The position numbers and the translations under genes were made by a program. Of a stretch of DNA of 64,000 nt, positions 24,678 through 33,287 are shown piece by piece. The stretch is from Salegentibacter_A chungangensis (GTDB lineage: Bacteria; Bacteroidota; Bacteroidia; Flavobacteriales; Flavobacteriaceae). The stretch lies in contig NZ_JBHTLI010000002.1 of NCBI RefSeq assembly GCF_042678405.1, forward strand, positions 248,001 to 312,000, read 5' to 3'. Numbering within the stretch: the first letter of the stretch is position 1; each line of letters opens with the position of its first letter. The notes below the pieces were generated by a model that saw nothing but the letters and a program-made list of their open reading frames with translations, was not told where the DNA came from and did not search any database.

Positions 24678-27233
24678 ATGCGTGTTAAAGCCACTCCTAC
24701 CGCACCCAAAACATACTCCCAGGAAGAAGCCTTTCAGGCCTCTTTGAAATACTTCAAGGGAGATGATCTTGCTGCCCGCGTCTGGGTAAATAAATATGCC
24801 CTCAAAGATTCTGATGGCAATATTTACGAACTTACACCCAACGATATGCACCGCAGGATAGCCAAAGAAATTGCCCGTGTAGAGCAACGCTATCCAAACC
24901 CGATGAGCGAAGACGAGGTTTTCGAACTTATTCGCGACTTTAAATATATCGTGCCACAGGGTAGCCCGATGGCAGGAATTGGGAACCCTTATCAGGTAGG
25001 TTCTCTTTCTAACTGCTTTGTAATAGGAAACAAAGGAGATTCAGATTCCTATGGCGGAATTATGAAAATAGATCAGGAGCAGGTACAACTTATGAAACGT
25101 CGTGGCGGTGTTGGTCACGATCTCTCACACATCCGCCCAAAAGGCTCTGCCGTTAAGAATTCGGCCCTTACTTCTACCGGAATTGTTCCTTTTATGGAAC
25201 GCTATTCCAACTCTACCAGAGAGGTGGCCCAGGACGGAAGACGTGGCGCTTTAATGCTTTCGGTATCTATTAACCACCCCGATTCAGAAGATTTCATAGA
25301 CGCTAAAATGGAGCAGGGAAAAGTTACCGGCGCGAACGTATCGGTTCGTATAGACGATAACTTTATGAAGGCGGTAAAGAACAATACTACTTACGAACAG
25401 AAATACCCGATCTTCAGCGAAAACCCGAAATTCTCTAAAGAGATCGAAGCTGAGAAATTATGGAAAAAGATCGTTCACAACGCCTGGCAATCGGCGGAAC
25501 CGGGAATCCTTTTCTGGGATACCATTACAAGAGAATCGGTGCCGGACTGCTATGCCGATCTTGGATACAAAACGGTTTCCACCAATCCTTGTGGAGAAAT
25601 CCCGCTTTGTCCTTATGATTCGTGCAGGCTTTTGGCCATTAACCTTTTCTCTTATGTAGAGGAGCCTTTCACGAAAAAAGCGAAGTTCAATTTCGACCTT
25701 TTCAAAAAACATATCGCCGCTGCACAGCGAATTATGGACGATATCATCGACCTGGAGCTGGAAAAGATAGACGCAATTCTTGCCAAGATAGATGCAGATC
25801 CTGAAGGAGACGAAATTAAAGGAGTGGAGCGTAACCTGTGGCTGAACATCAAGAAAAAAGCCGAAGAAGGAAGAAGAACGGGGATAGGCATCACTGCTGA
25901 AGGTGATATGCTTGCGGCTTTAGGAATTAGATACGGTAGCGATGAAGGAGTGGATTTTTCTGTAGAGATCCACAAGACCATCGCTCTTGAAGCATACCGC
26001 GCATCGGTTTATGCTGCCAAGGAACGCGGAGCCTTCGGAATCTTTGACTCGGAACGTGAAAAAGACAATCCGTTCATTTTAAGACTAAAAGAAGCTGACG
26101 AAAAGCTCTATTATGATATGCTGGAGTATGGCCGCAGAAACATTGCCCTGCTTACCATCGCTCCTACCGGAACAACGAGTTTAATGACCCAGACCACTTC
26201 AGGAATAGAACCTGTATTCCTTCCGGTATACAAAAGAAGAAGAAAGGTAAATCCTAACGATAAGGACTCGAGAGTAGACTTTGTAGACGAAGTGGGAGAT
26301 TCCTGGGAAGAATATGTGGTATTTCACCACCGTTTCAAGGAATGGATGAAAGTGAACGGCCACGACACCGATAAGAATTACTCTCAGGAGGAACTTGATG
26401 AACTTGTAAAAGCTTCACCTTACTACCAGGCAACTTCTAACGATGTAGACTGGCTGAGCAAGGTGCGTATGCAGGGAGCCGTGCAAAAATGGGTAGACCA
26501 CTCCATTAGTGTAACCATCAACCTTCCGAACGATGTTTCTGAAGACCTTGTTGGACAGCTTTATCTTGAAGCCTGGCAGGCCGGATGTAAAGGAGTGACT
26601 GTTTACCGTGACGGTTCGCGTTCCGGAGTGCTTATCTCTAACGAAGAGAAGAAGGAAGAGGAATCCACCGATTCTAACTCTCCTTTCCCAACCACGCGAC
26701 CTCAGGTGCTGCAAGCCGATGTAGTTCGTTTCCAGAACAACAAGGATAAATGGATCGCCTTTATCGGGCTTATAGACGGAAGACCTTATGAGATCTTCAC
26801 AGGTCTTGCCGATGATGAAGACGGGATCCTCTTACCACGCTGGGTGAATGAAGGACTTATCATCAAGAACAGAAATGAAGACGGAACTTCACGCTACGAC
26901 TTCCAGTACCAGAACAAAAGAGGATACAAGACCACTATTGAAGGATTGTCCTATAAATTTAATCCTGAATACTGGAATTATGCAAAACTGATCTCCAGTA
27001 CACTGCGCCACGGAATGTCTATAGACAATGTGGTGGACCTGATCAACAGTCTGCAGCTGGACAGCGAATCTATAAACACCTGGAAAAATGGTGTGGCTAG
27101 AGCGCTTAAGCGTTTTATTGAAGATGGTACCGTTGCAAAGAAACAGAAATGCAGCAACTGTAATTCGTCTAACCTTATTTATCAGGAAGGATGCCTTACC
27201 TGCCAGGATTGCGGATCTTCAAAATGCGGATAG
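24678..27233 (+). CDS. nrdJ: adenosylcobalamin-dependent (class II) ribonucleotide reductase
   Basis: An 851-residue NrdJ that makes deoxyribonucleotides with vitamin B12 rather than an oxygen-dependent radical. An N-terminal helical region is followed by the barrel with SLSNCFVIG (Cys113) and NPCGEIPLCPYDSC (thiyl Cys305, Glu307, partner Cys316). APTGTTSLMTQTTSGIEP and the KGVTVYRDGSRSGVL segment follow. A TSCPD-type domain (about 690-800) leads to a C-terminal cysteine-rich tail with five CxxC-like pairs (KCSNCNSSN to DCGSSKCG) that should pass reducing equivalents or bind zinc. No intein is present. The organism must import or make cobalamin. The gene stands alone between terminators. Confidence 0.95.
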   Translation: MRVKATPTAPKTYSQEEAFQASLKYFKGDDLAARVWVNKYALKDSDGNIYELTPNDMHRRIAKEIARVEQRYPNPMSEDEVFELIRDFKYIVPQGSPMAGIGNPYQVGSLSNCFVIGNKGDSDSYGGIMKIDQEQVQLMKRRGGVGHDLSHIRPKGSAVKNSALTSTGIVPFMERYSNSTREVAQDGRRGALMLSVSINHPDSEDFIDAKMEQGKVTGANVSVRIDDNFMKAVKNNTTYEQKYPIFSENPKFSKEIEAEKLWKKIVHNAWQSAEPGILFWDTITRESVPDCYADLGYKTVSTNPCGEIPLCPYDSCRLLAINLFSYVEEPFTKKAKFNFDLFKKHIAAAQRIMDDIIDLELEKIDAILAKIDADPEGDEIKGVERNLWLNIKKKAEEGRRTGIGITAEGDMLAALGIRYGSDEGVDFSVEIHKTIALEAYRASVYAAKERGAFGIFDSEREKDNPFILRLKEADEKLYYDMLEYGRRNIALLTIAPTGTTSLMTQTTSGIEPVFLPVYKRRRKVNPNDKDSRVDFVDEVGDSWEEYVVFHHRFKEWMKVNGHDTDKNYSQEELDELVKASPYYQATSNDVDWLSKVRMQGAVQKWVDHSISVTINLPNDVSEDLVGQLYLEAWQAGCKGVTVYRDGSRSGVLISNEEKKEEESTDSNSPFPTTRPQVLQADVVRFQNNKDKWIAFIGLIDGRPYEIFTGLADDEDGILLPRWVNEGLIIKNRNEDGTSRYDFQYQNKRGYKTTIEGLSYKFNPEYWNYAKLISSTLRHGMSIDNVVDLINSLQLDSESINTWKNGVARALKRFIEDGTVAKKQKCSNCNSSNLIYQEGCLTCQDCGSSKCG

Positions 27234-27250
27234 TGATCTGAATTTGAAAT

Positions 27251-27280
27251 AAAAAAGCCTCCTTTTCGGGAGGCTTTTTT
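27251..27280. terminator. bidirectional terminator between nrdJ and the TIM-barrel isomerase gene
   Basis: AAAAAAGCCTCC and GGAGGCTTTTTT flank a short TTTTCG loop. The stem carries T runs on both strands and sits between convergent genes, 17 bp after nrdJ. Confidence 0.9.
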
Positions 27281-27348
27281 ATTTATTTACTCTGAAGCTT
27301 TTTTCAGATATCGGTTATTATATTTGGAATTACAAGTCTTTTACAGGT

Positions 27349-28242
27349 CTAAACGTCACAGATCTCTATTCCCGTTTTTAAGGCTTCGATTTTGTTCTCC
27401 TTGGTAGGAATAAACTCCTGGGCCACATAACCATCGAATCCTGTTTCGGAAATGGCTTTCATTATCGCCGAGTAATTAAGCTCCTGGGTTTCGTCGATCT
27501 CATTTCTCCCGGGAACGCCTCCGGTATGATAATGACTTATAAATTGATGGTTATCGCGGATAGTTCTTATAATATCCCCTTCCATAATCTGCATATGATA
27601 GATATCGTAAAGCAGTTTAAAATTAGGCCTGTTCAGTTTTTTGGCAAGAGCTACTCCCCAGTCGGTATGATCGGCCATATAATCCTTATGATCTACTTTG
27701 CTGTTAAGCAATTCCATAACCAGATTCACATTACCTTCCCTGGCAAAGTCAAGCAAAGGCGCAAGACCGGTTGCACAATTTTTCAGGCCAGTCTCATCAT
27801 TCATCCCATTGCGGTTTCCCGAAAAACAGATCACATTCTTCACTCCCCGAGCCGAAGCATCTGCTATCAGTTTTCTATAATGTTCCTGCAGGGACTTATG
27901 ATTCTTTTTATCATTGAAACCTTCTTCAATTTTAATGAAATCTGCGGTAGCCATAGAGCAGACTAATCCGTGCTTTTCCACGGTGTCCCACTCTTCCGGT
28001 TTAAGAAGGTCTATTGCCGAGATCCCCAGGTTCCTGCACTTGGCCGCGAAAACCTCTAAAGGAATATCCTGGTATGGCCAACGGCATACCGAATGTTTGA
28101 TATTTCCCTTGGTGTGATAGATCGTCCTTTCATCGATCATATTAATAGCTGCAAAAGAAGACATTACGCCACCTATACTTAAAACCGCAGACCCAAGGGT
28201 AAGCGATTTCAACACATCTCTCCTATTGTAATTTTTCTCCAT
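27349..28242 (-). CDS. Tat-exported xylose-isomerase-like TIM-barrel protein (hydroxypyruvate-isomerase-like)
   Basis: A 297-residue protein. The N-terminus NRRDVLKSLTLGSAVLSIGG is a twin-arginine-type signal, so export to the periplasm is likely. The body is an AP-endonuclease-2/xylose-isomerase-like barrel with CRWPYQDIPLEVF, GISAIDLLKPEEW, VMELLNSKVDHKDYM, YDIYHMQIMEGD, HYHTGGVPGRNEID and a closing YVAQEFIP. The Glu, Asp, His and Glu of these motifs are the usual divalent-metal ligands of Hyi-like enzymes. Many exported Bacteroidota homologues are sugar-isomerase-like with unknown substrates. It is a single gene, and a 22-bp perfect palindrome lies 70-91 bp upstream. Confidence 0.85.
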   Translation of the reverse strand: MEKNYNRRDVLKSLTLGSAVLSIGGVMSSFAAINMIDERTIYHTKGNIKHSVCRWPYQDIPLEVFAAKCRNLGISAIDLLKPEEWDTVEKHGLVCSMATADFIKIEEGFNDKKNHKSLQEHYRKLIADASARGVKNVICFSGNRNGMNDETGLKNCATGLAPLLDFAREGNVNLVMELLNSKVDHKDYMADHTDWGVALAKKLNRPNFKLLYDIYHMQIMEGDIIRTIRDNHQFISHYHTGGVPGRNEIDETQELNYSAIMKAISETGFDGYVAQEFIPTKENKIEALKTGIEICDV

Positions 28243-28311
28243 CTTGACAGATTTTTTGTTCGGTTGATTGCAGATGTAATTTTTATAATTATATGTTAAA
28301 ATCCAAATCCT

Positions 28312-28333
28312 AAATCATAAAATTTTATGATTT
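28312..28333. promoter_or_regulatory. 22-bp perfect palindrome upstream of the TIM-barrel gene
   Basis: Two 11-base arms, AAATCATAAAA and its reverse complement, meet without a spacer. The site is 70-91 bp upstream of the minus-strand isomerase start. It has no T tail and does not look like a terminator, so a dimeric regulator site is the better guess. Confidence 0.45.
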
Positions 28334-28402
28334 CTTTAAGAAATAAAGTAGGGTTTTGGCTACACAGGAAATATCTCTCTGACAACCAGGGATTTGAAAT
28401 AA

Positions 28403-28435
28403 AAAAACCTGCTTAAAAGGCTTAAGCAGGTTTTT
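28403..28435 (-). terminator. intrinsic terminator of the galM end of the long minus-strand operon
   Basis: AAAAACCTGCTTAA and TTAAGCAGGTTTTT form a stem with T runs on both sides. It lies about 100 bp beyond the galM stop in the minus-strand direction. The 28436-28537 interval shows no gene. Confidence 0.85.
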
Positions 28436-28537
28436 ATTTTCAGCCAGAATGGAAAAATGCAGGGCTTTCTCCCAATTTCTAAATCTGAAATTTTTGTTAA
28501 ACATAAACGATCGAAGTCATCTTCTCTCGCAGACCAA

Positions 28538-29533
28538 TTATTGTTTCACACTAAATGTATAAGTGGTCTTGTTATAGTAATTCTCTCCGGGCTCCAGCAA
28601 GCTTGAAGGGAAATTCCTGAAATTCGGCGAATCAGGAAATATCTGCGCTTCAATACAAACCGAAGGATATGCATTGCTTATTTCTGTTTGGTACTCCAGC
28701 TCTTCAGGCAGTTCTTCCGGAGCATAGACCACCAGAGCAGGCTGATTGGTCTGCACCTTCATCTTAATTCCCGTAAGCGGCGCGAACAGTTGTGCGGCAA
28801 CTTCACCTTCAGCAGATGCAAGTACAAAAGTGTCATCCAGTGGGCGGTTGCCAATGAGCTTGCTTTCCTCAAAATTTTTAGGCAGTCCTTTCAGTTTCCT
28901 AAGATTTCCAGTGGGTAAAGACTGCTCATTTACTTCCAGGATCTGTTTGGCATTTATCTGAAGAAAGTGATCGCTAACACTGCCGCTTCCGTTCAGATTA
29001 AAATAGGCGTGATTGGTCAGGTTCACGATAGTTTTCTTATCGGTAGTAGCCGAATACTCTATCTTCAGTTCGTTATTTTCGGTAAGCGTATACTTTACCT
29101 TTGCCTTTAAGTTTCCGGGATATCCTTCTTCCCCGTCTTTACTAAAGTAGGTAAGGATCACATAGGGATCTGGGCCTGAAGCCTCTTCCTCCACTTCCCA
29201 TAGCTTATACTGAAAACCTTCATCCCCGCCGTGCAGATGAACTCCGTGTTTTTGGTGAAGTTGATATTCCTCATCATCTATCACAAAACTGCCGTTAGAG
29301 ATTCTTCCCGCATAGCGTCCAACCGAGGCACCAAAGCATTTATTATACTCTTTATATTCAGAATTAAGGAATTCTTCAGACCTTGGAGAAACGATAAGGT
29401 TTACCTTTTGCCCGGTCTTATCCTTAATCCTGAAACTAAGGATAGCCGCCCCGTAGTTAAGGATCTCAAGCCGGGTCTGGTTTTTATTTGAAAGCCTTAT
29501 AATCTTAAGGTCTTCGGGATTCACTTTATTCAA
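28538..29533 (-). CDS. galM: aldose 1-epimerase (mutarotase)
   Basis: A 331-residue GalM-type mutarotase that interconverts alpha and beta anomers of hexoses. The motifs FGASVGRYAGRI, VHLHGGDEGF, LTNHAYFNLNGSG (catalytic His), PLDDTFV and VCIEAQIFPDSPN (catalytic Glu) are all present. There is no signal peptide, so it is cytoplasmic. The reading frame has no ATG at the expected place: TTG at 29533 or GTG at 29524 are the available starts, and the exact start is uncertain. It follows the DUF885 gene by 11 bp at the end of a long minus-strand operon. Confidence 0.9.
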   Translation of the reverse strand: MNKVNPEDLKIIRLSNKNQTRLEILNYGAAILSFRIKDKTGQKVNLIVSPRSEEFLNSEYKEYNKCFGASVGRYAGRISNGSFVIDDEEYQLHQKHGVHLHGGDEGFQYKLWEVEEEASGPDPYVILTYFSKDGEEGYPGNLKAKVKYTLTENNELKIEYSATTDKKTIVNLTNHAYFNLNGSGSVSDHFLQINAKQILEVNEQSLPTGNLRKLKGLPKNFEESKLIGNRPLDDTFVLASAEGEVAAQLFAPLTGIKMKVQTNQPALVVYAPEELPEELEYQTEISNAYPSVCIEAQIFPDSPNFRNFPSSLLEPGENYYNKTTYTFSVKQ

Positions 29534-29544
29534 TAGCTTTTATT

Positions 29545-31365
29545 TTATGCATTCTTAGCCTTGATCCAGGCTTGTATTTTATCTTCGAGCACTGTTAATG
29601 GCAAGGGGCCATCAAGCAGAATAACATCGTGAAATTCACGAATATCAAACTTATCTCCAAGCTCTTCCTTGGCTATTTCCCGCAATTCCAGGATCTTGTT
29701 CATCCCAACTTTATAGGCAGTGGCCTGGCCTGGCATAACTATATGTCTTTCCACCATTTTAACACAGTCACTTTCAGGGTTTGGAGTGTTCTCCTTGTAA
29801 TAATCTATCCCCTGTTCGCGGGTCCATTTTTTAGCATGGATCCCCGTATCTACCACCAGCCTGCAGGAACGCCATAATTCCATAGCAAGTCTTCCAAAAT
29901 CGGAATAAGGATCTTTATAAAAACCTATCTCTTTTGGAACCAGTTCGCTGTAAAGCCCCCAGCCTTCTGTATAAGCAGTATATCTTCCAAATTTTCTGAA
30001 ACTTGGAACGTCTTCAAGCTCCTGGGCTATAGCCAGCTGCATGTGATGCCCGGGAATTCCCTCGTGGTAAGCCAAAGCTTCCATCTGGTAAGTAGGCATC
30101 GCACTCATATCATAAAGGTTGGCATAGTAAGTACCGGGTCGCGAACCGTCAATAGCGGGACGCTGGTAAAATGCTTTTCCTGCACTCTTCTCACGAAAAG
30201 GCTCTACAGCTTTCACAACGATCTCTGCCTCCGGAAGTGTCAGAAAAAGCTCATCCAGTCTGCCTCTCATATTATCGATTATAGACCGGGCTTCAGCAAG
30301 ATACTTCTCACGGCCTTCTTCGGTATTTTCATAATAGAATTGCTCATCGGTTCTCATAAACTCGAAGAAGTCCTGAAGGGAACCTTCAAAACCAACTTCT
30401 TTCATTATCTCTTCCATCTCCCCGTGAATACGCGCCACTTCCTTAAGTCCCAGTTGGTGAATCTCTTCTGCGGTCATATTTGTGGTGGTATATCTTTCCA
30501 GCGCGTTTTTATAGAAGGCTTCCCCCTTAGGAAATTTCCAGGCTCCGGCTTCATTTGTAGCCCTTTTCTGTTGATTTTCCAGAAAAGAGATCAGGTTTTC
30601 GTAGGCTGGTTTTACATTATCGACCAGCGCCTGTTCGGCCTGCGAGACAAGTTCCTTTTCCTCCTCCCCTGAAAGCTCCAGTTTTTCGATCTTCTCTTTA
30701 AAATCTTCCAGCAATGCACTGCTCTCATTAGATTTTACAAAAGGTCTTCCTTTTAGGATATTCCTGGAATCATCCAGAACCATATTATAAACGAACTTCG
30801 GGGGCATAATCCCGTTCTGTTCCCTGATCCTGAGGCCTTCGGTAATATCATTGAAAGCCTTTTCCATCCCTTTAAGTCTGGAGATATAAGCCTTCGCATC
30901 TGCCACCGAATCTATTCTGTGCATATTGATCATAAACGCCGGAAGCTGGGAATGATATCCGAACATCTGGTTCATCGGGTAATTATAGAAACGGTAATCG
31001 TAGTCTTCCACTTCATTTTCCAGCTGACGCTTATAAAGTTTATAGCTTAAAAAAGTTTCTTCATTCAAAGCTTCTGTATCCACCTCTTTAAGGTATTCCA
31101 GCCGTTTTTTAGCCTGATTCAGGTCTTCGGTATACTTCTGAGTGGTAAAATCGTCCCATTTCCCATAATCGGTCTTATCCCCCAGTTGAGTCTGAAGCAT
31201 AGGCGATTCGTCTACTTCCTTCTGAAATTCCTTTTCAAAATACTTATTAAGTTCAGTTGAAGCTTTCTCCTTTTCTTCAGGGGTATATGCCTTATCCTCT
31301 TCCTTGCAGGAAATGGTTCCAAGAAATGCAAGAAGGATCGTTCCTGTTTTAAGTCTGGTCAACAT
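29545..31365 (-). CDS. DUF885 family peptidase-like lipoprotein
   Basis: A 606-residue DUF885 protein. The lipoprotein signal (LAFLGTISC) is followed by KEEDK, an acidic run that fits surface export in Bacteroidota. The C-terminal half carries YHEGIPGHHMQLAIAQEL, a thermolysin-like HExxxGHH zinc motif, then YTEGWGLYSE and ELWRSCRLVVDTGIHAKKW, the pattern of carboxypeptidase-like DUF885 enzymes. The N-terminal region is helical. It is six bases after a CocE-type hydrolase gene and 11 before galM. Peptide or amide hydrolysis at the cell surface is a reasonable guess, but the substrate is unknown. Confidence 0.88.
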   Translation of the reverse strand: MLTRLKTGTILLAFLGTISCKEEDKAYTPEEKEKASTELNKYFEKEFQKEVDESPMLQTQLGDKTDYGKWDDFTTQKYTEDLNQAKKRLEYLKEVDTEALNEETFLSYKLYKRQLENEVEDYDYRFYNYPMNQMFGYHSQLPAFMINMHRIDSVADAKAYISRLKGMEKAFNDITEGLRIREQNGIMPPKFVYNMVLDDSRNILKGRPFVKSNESSALLEDFKEKIEKLELSGEEEKELVSQAEQALVDNVKPAYENLISFLENQQKRATNEAGAWKFPKGEAFYKNALERYTTTNMTAEEIHQLGLKEVARIHGEMEEIMKEVGFEGSLQDFFEFMRTDEQFYYENTEEGREKYLAEARSIIDNMRGRLDELFLTLPEAEIVVKAVEPFREKSAGKAFYQRPAIDGSRPGTYYANLYDMSAMPTYQMEALAYHEGIPGHHMQLAIAQELEDVPSFRKFGRYTAYTEGWGLYSELVPKEIGFYKDPYSDFGRLAMELWRSCRLVVDTGIHAKKWTREQGIDYYKENTPNPESDCVKMVERHIVMPGQATAYKVGMNKILELREIAKEELGDKFDIREFHDVILLDGPLPLTVLEDKIQAWIKAKNA

Positions 31366-31371
31366 AAGTAC

Positions 31372-33225
31372 TTATTTTTTAATTACTGAAAATTTTATTG
31401 CCGAATCCCCGTAAACTGTATGGGTTTGCCTTTGAAAATCTTCCTCTTCGGCCTCGAAAATGTTCGGAACAAAGGTCTGAGGGTTCCTGTCTATTAACGG
31501 AAACCACGTACTCTGTATCTGGATCTGTAATTTATGACCTTTTTTAAAGGTATGGTTTACATCCTGCAATTTGATGTTGACCGACGTTTTCTTATTAGGT
31601 TCAAAGGGCTCAGGCTTTTCAAACCCGTTTCTAAACCTTCCACGCATCACCTCACTACGCACCATCATATGATAATTGCTCATATGTAAATGCGGCTGAG
31701 TTTCTTCATAATTTTCGGCATCCGGCGGATAAACATCAATGATCTTTACCACCCAATCGGCAGCGGTTCCCGTGGTTGCCACCTCCAGCAAAGCTTCAAT
31801 AGGTCCCGCAAGGCTCATATCTTCTTCCAGCACTTCGGTCTCAAATACCAGCACATCCGGTCTTCTTCCCGCAAAACGCTGATCGCCCGTCATATATTCT
31901 CTTGGAGTAAATACGGTTTTTATCTCATTATTATAAGAAACAGGTTTTTCCGGATCACTGATAAAAGTCTCCTGATTATCGGTAGGTGCTTCGGTAAGCT
32001 TCTGATGATCGCCAAGATAAAGAGTCTTTGGTTCAGCTGCCTTTGGAGGCCATTCACTGAAAGAATCCCATTTTCTAAGACCCGTATCGTAGATATGTGC
32101 TTCAGGCAGCCCGGTCTCTCCGTTTGCCTCCCCCTTCAGAAATTGGTTAAAGAATTTAGTCTCCACATCTCTCTGAAAATGAGTTGAAATACTGTCTCCA
32201 AAATAGACATTCCCCACAGCCTGTCTTCCGGTTTCCCTTGCCCAGTCTCCGTGACTCCAGGGCCCGAAAACCAATGTGTTATAATTATCACTTGTCTCTT
32301 CTATACTCTTGTAAATATTGAATGGCCCGTAAAGGTCTTCTGCATCAAACAAACCGCCTACGATCATCACCGCCGGCTTAATATCCTTCATATGCTGTAC
32401 TATCCCTCTCGATTGCCAGAATTCGTCATAATTAGGATGCTCTTTCAGTTGCTGCCAGAATTCGTTGTCTTCCTTATAATATTCATCAAGATTGCTCAAT
32501 GGCCCGGCATCCAGAAAGAACTGGTACTGATCTTCGGTTCCCAGGTCGGGAAACTCATACCAGGACTCTGTAGTTGGTGCATCTTTCTGGTATCCGAATA
32601 ATGCGGTCACTCTCCAATAGCTTAAAAGATAAGCCCCGTTATGATGAAAATCGTCAAAAAAGAAATCGCCTATACTCGCCTGCGGAGATGCCGCCTTTAG
32701 TGCAGGGTGACCACTTAGCAACGAATAAGTAGAATAAAAACCGGGATAAGAAATCCCCCAGGTACCTACCCTTCCATTATTATTTTCAACATTATTCACA
32801 AGCCACTCGATGGTATCGTAGGTATCGCTGGCCTCATCTATCTCATCTCCTTTTTTATTCGGAATAAAGGCACGCATATTATCATATTTCCCTTCACTCA
32901 TCCACCTTCCGCGAACATCCTGATATACTATGATATTGCCTTGTTTCATCAGGAATTCATTAGGACCTATCTTAGACCGGAACTGATCCTTACCATATGG
33001 CCTGGAACTATAAGGTGTTCTTTGCATAAGGATCGGATATTCCTTAGAGGTATCCTTGGGAGTATATATGGTGGTATGCAGTTTAACCCCATCGCGCATC
33101 GGGATATCCACCTCCTGCTTGGTATAGTGCTCTGAAACCTCAAACTCTAAAGTATCCTGGGCGTGAACCGGAATATTGATCAGCCAGGCAAAAACAATAA
33201 GTAAAGAAAATCTGTATAATTTCAT
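31372..33225 (-). CDS. CocE/NonD-family alpha/beta hydrolase (X-Pro dipeptidyl-peptidase-like)
   Basis: A 617-residue exported hydrolase (signal peptide ending PVHAQ). The peptidase S15/CocE core runs from DIPMRDGVKLHTTIYTPK, with nucleophile Ser159 in GTWGISYPGF, Asp in GGLFDAEDLYG and His in FGPWSHGDW. The C-terminal jelly-roll domain (XPP_PeoC-like) contains LEVATTGTAADWVVKIIDVYP and HTFKKGHKLQIQIQSTWFP. Relatives cleave acyl amides or esters such as glutaryl-7-ACA, alpha-amino esters or X-Pro dipeptides. The location is probably periplasmic. It is co-transcribed with the DUF885 lipoprotein, which suggests a shared peptide-type substrate. Confidence 0.9.
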   Translation of the reverse strand: MKLYRFSLLIVFAWLINIPVHAQDTLEFEVSEHYTKQEVDIPMRDGVKLHTTIYTPKDTSKEYPILMQRTPYSSRPYGKDQFRSKIGPNEFLMKQGNIIVYQDVRGRWMSEGKYDNMRAFIPNKKGDEIDEASDTYDTIEWLVNNVENNNGRVGTWGISYPGFYSTYSLLSGHPALKAASPQASIGDFFFDDFHHNGAYLLSYWRVTALFGYQKDAPTTESWYEFPDLGTEDQYQFFLDAGPLSNLDEYYKEDNEFWQQLKEHPNYDEFWQSRGIVQHMKDIKPAVMIVGGLFDAEDLYGPFNIYKSIEETSDNYNTLVFGPWSHGDWARETGRQAVGNVYFGDSISTHFQRDVETKFFNQFLKGEANGETGLPEAHIYDTGLRKWDSFSEWPPKAAEPKTLYLGDHQKLTEAPTDNQETFISDPEKPVSYNNEIKTVFTPREYMTGDQRFAGRRPDVLVFETEVLEEDMSLAGPIEALLEVATTGTAADWVVKIIDVYPPDAENYEETQPHLHMSNYHMMVRSEVMRGRFRNGFEKPEPFEPNKKTSVNIKLQDVNHTFKKGHKLQIQIQSTWFPLIDRNPQTFVPNIFEAEEEDFQRQTHTVYGDSAIKFSVIKK

Positions 33226-33287
33226 TCAATAGGAATTTTAATAAAGTCCCTAAAGATAGAAATTCGGCTCTTAAACCTAAAGATTTT

